A DNA stretch of 64,000 bases from Talinum fruticosum (taxonomy: Eukaryota; Streptophyta; Magnoliopsida; Caryophyllales; Talinaceae). This document shows, piece by piece, positions 58,248 to 64,000 of this stretch. The notes beneath the pieces were generated by a model, which was not told the DNA's origin, did no database searches, and was given only the letters and a program-made list of their open reading frames with translations. Position 1 is the stretch's first letter; the number at the start of each line of letters is the position of its first letter. Both the position numbers and the translations under genes were made by a program. Location: assembly GCA_021018815.1 (NCBI GenBank), contig JAITYX010000053.1, positions 2,986,001-3,050,000 on the forward strand. Reading direction: 5' to 3'.

Positions 58248-58409
58248 TATGAAAGAGTGGAGAAAGAGAGAAATGAAAAGAGAGAGAGTAGAGAGGTGAG
58301 ATCAAAGAGAATTGAGAATTCGAGAGAAAGAGCGCACGAGTGACTAGTAGTGTTGAGAGCAAAGAGAGCAAGTAGTGGGCAAAGTGAAGAAAAGAAAGTA
58401 AAGGGGTGA

Positions 58410-58417
58410 TATTTATA
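58410..58417 (-). promoter_or_regulatory. Putative internal TATA box before the env-like gene
   Basis: TATAAATA on the - strand, 163 bases before the env-like ATG, with CT-rich DNA (many CTCTCT and CTTTC words) between. It is the counterpart of the box at 1359-1367 in the left element, where the distance is 161. Promoter activity is inferred. Confidence 0.5.
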
Positions 58418-58805
58418 GCAAAAAGATACTTTCAACCTTCTTTCTAACCCGAATACCAAGCAACGCTCTCGTACCGATGTGTCGTTCTGCACTTGTAATG
58501 GCTAGTTTTCCAACAACTTTCTTCCAATGACTAGTTTCTTCTAATTGAAATGCGTGATAGAGAGAGAGAAGAAAGAGTTTTCGAAAACATTTATGAGATT
58601 TCCCATTTATCTAGAAATGACCTCGGAATTTGGATGTCCATTTTGCTCATAAATTGAGTCTAACTCATTATCTTTTACGAGTGACTAAGAACACTCGAAA
58701 GCTAATAACTCATAGCTCAATCTCATTCCGATTCAAGCTGATTTACTCATTATTCAAATAAAATACATAATCATGTAAGAATAATTCATGCAATAAATCA
58801 CACAA

Positions 58806-59581
58806 TCATGCATTAATCATACCAAACTCATTTCTAATAAAACAAAACTGATCCTCACTAAGAGGCTTAGTGAAAATATCAGCTAATTGAAACTTAATAG
58901 GAATAAATTCAATCTCAACATCACCTTTCTCAGAATGGTCTCTCGGAAAATGATACCTAACCTCAATATGCTTAGTATTTGAGTGTTGGACTGGATTTTT
59001 CGTGATACTGATTGCACTTTAATTGTCATATTTGATTGGGGTAGATGTGAATGATAGTCCAAGATCCTTCAAGTGGTATTTGATCTAGAGGATTTGAGCA
59101 CAGACAAGCTCCAGCTGCAATATACTCGGCCTCGGCATTTGATAAAGCAAGCTGAGTTATGTTTCTTTGAATGCCAAGAGATGAGGGATTGACCTAGAAA
59201 TTGACTTGTTCCTGATGTGCTCTTTCTATCAACCTTGTATCCAACATAATCAGCATTTGAGTATCCGGTGAGTGTTAGTTACGAGTCTTTTGAAAACCAT
59301 AGACCAAGATTACGAGTCCCTGTAAGATATCTAAAAATTCTCTTCACCGCAGTGAGATGTGATTCTTTTGGATTAGCTTGAAATCTTGCACAAAGGCGGA
59401 CATTGAACATGATATCTGGCCTACTAGATGTGAGATAGAGTAGAGATCCAATCATACCTATGTAGAGTTTCGATCTACGACTTTACCTTTCTCGTCCGAG
59501 TCCGGTTTTAAGCTGCTACTCATAGGTCTCGTTGCATGCTTCACATCTTGTAGTTTGTATTTCTTCAATAACTCCTTGGTA
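58806..59581 (-). pseudogene. copia pol: end of reverse transcriptase and RNase H, broken
   Basis: Starts after the Mutator-like insertion with KYTKELLKKYKLQDVKHATR. RNase H-type words GTRNLGLWF, GYSNADY and DRKSTSG lie near 59320-59200, and the end ADIFTKPLSEDQ...GMINA precedes a stop at 58806-58808. This parallels 1-955 of the left element. Stops and shifts occur between the blocks. Confidence 0.9.
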
Positions 59582-59590
59582 TATTTAGAT

Positions 59591-60081
59591 GGGTTATTGG
59601 ATCGGAATAATACACACTTTGGGGTGTTGGCCAAATATAATACGAACAATTTCCTTGGCTGCGAACGGAACCAACTTTGGGGGTATTTTTCAATATCAAA
59701 ACGCCACCGAGTTTTATGGGCGGCGACTCATCGGAAATCGACGTGGCGATACTTTTTGCCACGTGTACGGCGAAGTCAATTTTTTGACTACATTTATTAG
59801 GATTTTAATTTTTTAAAAAAGCGAAAATCTCTCTCTCTCTCCTCCCTCTCTCTCGCTCTCCTCCCTTTCTCTGTCTCTCTCGCTCTCGCTCGTCTCCCTC
59901 TCTCTCTCTCTCGCTCTCCTGCTCTTCGCTCTCGCTTTCCTCTTTCTCTCTCTCTCCCTCATCCCCTGTTTCTGCTTTCCTCCCTCTCTATCTCTCTCAC
60001 GCTCTCCTCCCTCTATCTCTCTCTCTCGTCCCCTGCTCCTCGCTCTCGTTCGTCTCCCTTTGTCTCTCTCGCTCTCGCTCG

Positions 60082-60124
<43 letters not shown>

Positions 60125-61319
60125 CTCCTTCTCTTTGTCTCTCTCTCTCCTCCGTCTCTCTCGCTCTCCTCCGTCTCTCTGTCTCTCTGTCTTCCCTCGC
60201 TCCTTGCTCTCATCCCTCTCTTTGAATCTCTCGCTCCGCTCTCCTCCCTCTCTCTCTCTCTCTCGTCCCTGTTTCTACTCCTCGCTCTCCTCCCTCTCTA
60301 TCTCTCTCTCGCTCTCCTCCCTTTATCTCTCTCTCTCTCGTCCCTGCTCCTCGCTCTCCTTGCTCTCTCTGTCTCTCTCCCTTCCCTGCTTTCGCACTCC
60401 CTCTCTCTGTCTCTCTCGCTCCCACTCTCTTCCCTCTCTCTGTCTCTCTTGCTACCGCTCTCTTCCTTCTCTTTGTCTCTCTCCCTTCCCCTGCTCCCTC
60501 TTTGTCTTTCTCTGTCGCTCTCCGCGAGAAAGGGAGAGAGATAGAGAGAGGCCGAGAGAGGGAGGAGAGCGGGAGCGAGAGAGACAAGAGGAGTGCGAGA
60601 GCAGGGGAAGGGAAAGAGATAGAGAGAGGGAGGAGAGCGAGAGAGAAGGAGAGCGAGGAGCGAGGGACGAGAGAGAGAGATAGAGGAAGGAGAGCGCCGA
60701 GAGACAGAGAGGGAGGAGAGCAGAACGAGGCACGAGAGAGAGAGAGAGAGAGGAAAGTGAGAGCGAAGAGCAGGAGAGCAAGAGAGAGATAGAGAGAGAG
60801 GGAGGGAGATGAGCGAGAGCGAGAGAGACGAGAGAGGAGGAGAGCGAGAACGAGAGAGACAGAGGGAGACGAGCGAGAGCGAGGAGCGAGGGACGAGAGA
60901 GAGAGATAGAGGGAGGAGAGCGCGAGAGAGACAGAGAGGAGGAGAGCAGAAGCGGGGATGAGGGAGAGAGAGAGAGAGAGAGAGAAAGCAAGAGCGAAGA
61001 GCGGAGGCGAGAGAGAGAGAGGGAGATGGCGAGCGAGAGCGAGAGAGAGAGAGAGGAGGAGAGCGAGAGAAAGGAGGAGAGAGAGAGATTTTCGATTTTT
61101 TTATAAAAAATTAAAATCCTCATAAATTTAGTCAAAAATTGACTTCGCCGTACACGCGGCAAAAAGTATCGCCACGTCGGATTTCCGACGAGTCGCCGCC
61201 CATAAACTTCGGTGGCGTTCGATATTGGAAAATACCCCCAAAGTTGGTCATGTTCACAGCCAAGGAAATTGTTCGTATTATATTTGGCCAAAGTGTGTAT
61301 TATTCCGATCCAATATTCC
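59591..61319. mobile_element. Mutator-like element with long terminal inverted repeats (1729 bp)
   Basis: About 230 bp at each end are inverted copies of each other: GGGTTATTGGATCGGAATAA at the left, and TTATTCCGATCCAATATTCC at the right, with further matches such as GCCACGTGTACGGCGAAGTC versus GACTTCGCCGTACACGCGGC. The flanks carry the exact 9-bp duplication TATTTAGAT (59582-59590 and 61320-61328), the size typical of Mutator. Removing the element and one duplication restores the reverse transcriptase reading seen in the left copia element. No transposase is encoded, so it is non-autonomous. Confidence 0.93.
59829..61090. repeat. CT-rich then GA-rich core of the Mutator-like element
   Basis: 59829-60523 is almost pure pyrimidine (CTCTCTCGCTCTCCTCCCTC-type units) and 60524-61090 almost pure purine (its approximate inverse). 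The switch is at CTCTCCGCGAGAAAGGGAGA. The six long Ser/Leu- and Arg/Glu-rich frames on both strands are artefacts of this composition. Confidence 0.95.
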
Positions 61320-61328
61320 TATTTAGAT

Positions 61329-62090
61329 TGATGAACATAGATGCCATCCTTGTCTTGTTTTATTTGTAGACCAAGAAAGAAATTGAGCTCTCCCATCATA
61401 CTCATTTGGAACTCTTGTCTCATTAACTCGGAAAACTCTTGGCATAGAGTTTCATTAGTAGCTCTAAAAATGATATCATTAACATAAATCTAAATGATAA
61501 GAAAGTCACTCCCCTTGGTTTTTGTGAAAAGAGTTCTATCAATCTGACCTCTTTTGAAACCATTTTCAACCAAGAAACTGCTCGATCTTTCATACAAGCT
61601 CCGGGAGCTTGTTTAAGACCATATAAAGCCTTTTGCAACTTGAAAACATGATTTGGAAATTGTGAGTTTTCTAATCCAGGGGTTGCCCAGACATAAACTT
61701 CTTCTTGAATAAAACAATTCAGAAAAGCAAATTTGACATCTATTTGATAAAGCTTGATGTTCATGCTAGATACAAATGCTAAGAGAATTCCGATTGCCTC
61801 AAAGCAACAAGTGCAAAGGTTTCCCCACAATCAATTCCTTCCTCTTGATTGTAACCACTGAGCAACAAATCTAGCCTTATTTCGACTACCAACCGTTCTT
61901 TATCCAATTTGTTCTTGAAAACCCATTTGGTTCATATTCTTGGATGATCGGAAGGTCGTTTGGTCAAAGTCCGATTTGGTTTTTTCAAATTGATTAAGCT
62001 CTTCTTGCATAACCTCTACCCATTCAGGTTCATTTAGTGCCTCTAGTGCATTTTTGGGTTACGTTAATGAAATGAATGCAAAAAATGCAC
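61329..62090 (-). pseudogene. copia reverse transcriptase, N-terminal part, broken
   Basis: Near 62040-61990 are LNEPEWVEVMQEELNQFEKT words, the usual entry of copia reverse transcriptase. Around 61770-61620 come MNIKLYQIDVKFAFLNCFI, QEEVYV and FKLQKALYGLKQAPGA. The active-site region near 61490 is damaged (YVDD not cleanly readable). The gene is cut at 61328 by the Mutator-like insertion and resumes at 59581. Confidence 0.88.
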
Positions 62091-62337
62091 ACAAATTTTG
62101 CTAAGAAGAACGAGTTCTTACCCCACTGTTGATATCGGAAAGTATGTTTTCAGGTGGGTGATTTGGATGCATATTTGAATGCTCTACCTGTCCTTTAATT
62201 AACCAAGTTTGTTGGTTGAATGCCCTGATCTTCGGTTGGTTGATCTTGCTAAGTCTCTGCATTAGCTTGTTCTTCGACGATTCCGAGTTGGCTCGATTTT
62301 GTTCATTACGAGTCACAACATTTTGAGTTGGTTCGTT

Positions 62338-63430
62338 CTAAGTTGTCTCATTACGAGTTTCTCCAGTCTTTCCGCTTTGACTCTTTACGAGCTCGGCTTC
62401 AGCAAGGTCGTCTTCATCTTTGTTATGCTTGAGATCCGAGAATGTGGATTCACTTATCCTGCCAAGATCAATCTTATCAATGACAACGTGGATACTTTCT
62501 TCCACTTTGTTAGTCCTTTTGTTAAACACACGATAAGCTTTACTATGAGATGAGTAACCCAGAAATATACCTTCATTTGATCTAGCATCAAACTTAGTCG
62601 AGATGATCCTTATCATTGTTATGCACCCAGAATTTACATCCGGATGGTTTGAAGTAGGAGATGTTGGGTTTCTTTCCCTTGTGTAGCTCATAAGGTGTTT
62701 TCTTGAGAATAGGTCCGATGAGGCATCTGTTTAGTGTATAATTTACTTGTGTTGACTACCTCAGCCCAAAAATAGTAAGGTAGATCATTTTCAATCATTA
62801 TGGTTCCTATTTCTTCAAGAGTTATGTTCTTCCTCACCACTACTCCATTTTGTTAAGGAGTTCTTGATGAAGAAAAGTTGTGAGAGATGCCATTCTTGTC
62901 ACGGAAATTTGTAAATTTTGAGTAGTCGAACTCCCTTCCATGATCGGTTCGAATCCTTCGATCCGAGTCCGAGACTTCACTTGAGTTTTTCTGCAGATCT
63001 TAGTGAACTCTTTGAAAGCTTCATTCTTATTCTTCGAAAGCACACCCGGGTAAATCATGAGAACTCATCAATAATGACAAGTACATAAGATTTACCTCCA
63101 AGACTTTTCACAAGAATTTCACCACACAAATCCATATGAACTAATTCAAGTACTCCGGATGTAGACACGGTTTTGAGTGGTTTGCATGCTTCACATATTT
63201 TATCTTTCTTAAGTGCACAGTTAGGTAATCCCCTAACCAATCTATGAGATGCAAGTTTCTTGATTTTATGCGTCCTAATATGACTTAGTCTACGATGCCA
63301 AGTCCATGAATCATCATCATTCAAGGATGCTTTTAAGAAAGATAAGTTTTGACTAGAATTTGCAAGAGGAATGGTATAAGTGTTACCTGACCTCGAGACT
63401 TGAGAGCTTAGTTTCTTTGGTGACAACATC
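62338..63430 (-). pseudogene. copia integrase, broken, catalytic Glu replaced
   Basis: 63429-63055 reads WTWHRRLSHIRTHKIKKL and ICEAC (zinc-binding HHCC part), then HMDLCGEI...SYVLVIIDEFS with the first catalytic Asp. Near 62940-62810 RIRTDHGREF holds the second Asp. The third catalytic residue, normally Glu in QNGVVERKN, reads Val (QNGVVVRKN), and the codon before Gln is a stop. 62691-62338 has the C-terminal words FDARSNEGIFLGYSSHSKAY. Several shifts separate the blocks. Confidence 0.9.
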
Positions 63431-63579
63431 GAAATATAATAGTTGAGTGCGAGTGAACATTACCTCTTGGCCTTTGTCACATAGCTGAGAAATGCTAAGG
63501 AGATTGCACTTCAGCCCTTTGACAAGGTAGACTGGACTAATTGAGTTGTTTCCTTTTCCAATCTTGCTAATCACCACTA

Positions 63580-63700
63580 TCTTGCATTTGCTATTGTCTC
63601 CAAATGTGACTTTGCCTCCTCTCGAGCTTCTAATTCATAAAAGAGTCTTGAATCACCGGACATGTGGCGTGAGCACCCACTGTCTAAGTACCGATGACCC
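63580..63700 (-). pseudogene. copia aspartic protease region
   Basis: RYLDSGCSRHMSGDSRLF at 63693-63640 contains the DSG active site of copia proteases. It is followed by GKVTFGDNSKCKIV and then the pre-integrase words LVKGLKCNLLSISQLCDKG at about 63520-63465. A frame change lies between this motif and the following frame. Confidence 0.82.
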
Positions 63701-64000
63701 TTCTTCTTTTGAGTTACCTGCAAGACACAAACAAACTAACCATTCCCACTTCCTCTTAAAAAAGTAACTCTCTTCACTGTGGTCCTTTTATGAGGAAGAG
63801 GACTTTTGGGAACCCAGATTTAAATAATTTTGGAGTCTGGTTTGATTATGAGTTTTTTCTAGAAAGCCGAGTCTATGTCTTTTTCTTTTGAAAATATTTT
63901 CTTTTCTAAACAGGCGGAGAAGACTCGGAATGCGTTACGATTGACTCGGACTTAGTCTCATTGTTTTGAGCACTGGTCGTGGGTACTTTCGGATTTTGTC
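63701..64000 (-). other. copia gag-protease linker, window edge
   Basis: Short frames rich in Lys, Arg and Pro continue in the - direction. They are probably the gag C-terminus, but no zinc knuckle is visible before the window ends. Confidence 0.45.

Larger units (their letters stand above)
56294..64000 (-). mobile_element. Second Sirevirus-type Ty1/copia element, partial
   Basis: On the - strand the order is protease, integrase, reverse transcriptase, RNase H, a 558-base spacer, then an env-like gene, as in the left element. The 5' end lies beyond the window. The 3' LTR is missing: the copy stops at 56294 against a gypsy LTR-like segment. A Mutator-like element is inserted in its reverse transcriptase. 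Coding parts have stops and shifts. Confidence 0.88.

Noticed and set aside
60013..61291. Several long Ser/Leu-rich and Arg/Glu-rich open frames, up to 279 codons
   Set aside because: They are translations of nearly pure CT or GA repeats inside the Mutator-like element; the longest one runs through the inverted arm.

Overview
The window is a repeat-dominated stretch of a flowering-plant nuclear genome, probably a eudicot; the species cannot be named from the sequence. Evidence for a plant is the set of plant retroelement lineages (a Sirevirus/SIRE-type Ty1/copia family with an env-like gene, a Tat/Ogre-type Ty3/gypsy element with a G-patch-like segment, long chromovirus-type solo LTRs), the CACTA, hAT, Mutator and Harbinger DNA elements, and one intact intron-containing plant gene. 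I find exactly one gene that looks functional: a six-exon gene at 49946-53057 on the + strand. It encodes a 341-residue protein with two RNA recognition motifs and a Gly/Tyr/Ser-rich tail.

Layout. 1-4977: 3' part of a Sirevirus-type copia element (+): end of pol, env-like pseudogene, polypurine tract and 3' LTR. 5603-9037: solo LTR of the same family (-), carrying one hAT element inside another. 10890-30798: a wrecked Tat/Ogre-type gypsy element (-) whose pol and gag are split by a small hAT (14398-14986), a copia solo LTR (17674-19106, target duplication AGAGC), an 8.2 kb CACTA element (19198-27350, target duplication GAG) and an LTR-like block (27487-29662). The CACTA element itself holds a gypsy-type LTR (21099-24093), which holds another copia solo LTR (21829-23410, target duplication ATTTA). 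31.7-37.8 kb looks like the 5' LTR and leader of the Tat element, with a 3 kb gypsy solo LTR inside (33190-36216, target duplication TTAGG). 37.8-39.3 kb is an older CACTA remnant. 40215-44720 is a second long gypsy solo LTR with nested insertions. 44.7-49.5 kb has AT-rich MITE-like sequence, ATT microsatellites and a probable hAT element.

49.7-54.0 kb is the gene island. 54.0-54.3 kb has short tandem duplications, 54.7-56.3 kb a gypsy LTR-like segment (-). 56294-64000 is a second Sirevirus-type element (-) with env-like pseudogene and pol; its pol is interrupted by a 1.7 kb Mutator-like near-palindrome (59591-61319, 9-bp target duplication).

The transposon genes are all broken by stops, frameshifts or insertions, so they do not form a working system. 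What the window records is the order of insertions and frequent LTR-LTR recombination: six or seven solo LTRs and no complete LTR element. I found no new defence, toxin or metabolic system. The items most worth checking are the conserved internal TATA box and pyrimidine-rich leader in front of both env-like genes, and the CT/GA palindromic Mutator-like element.
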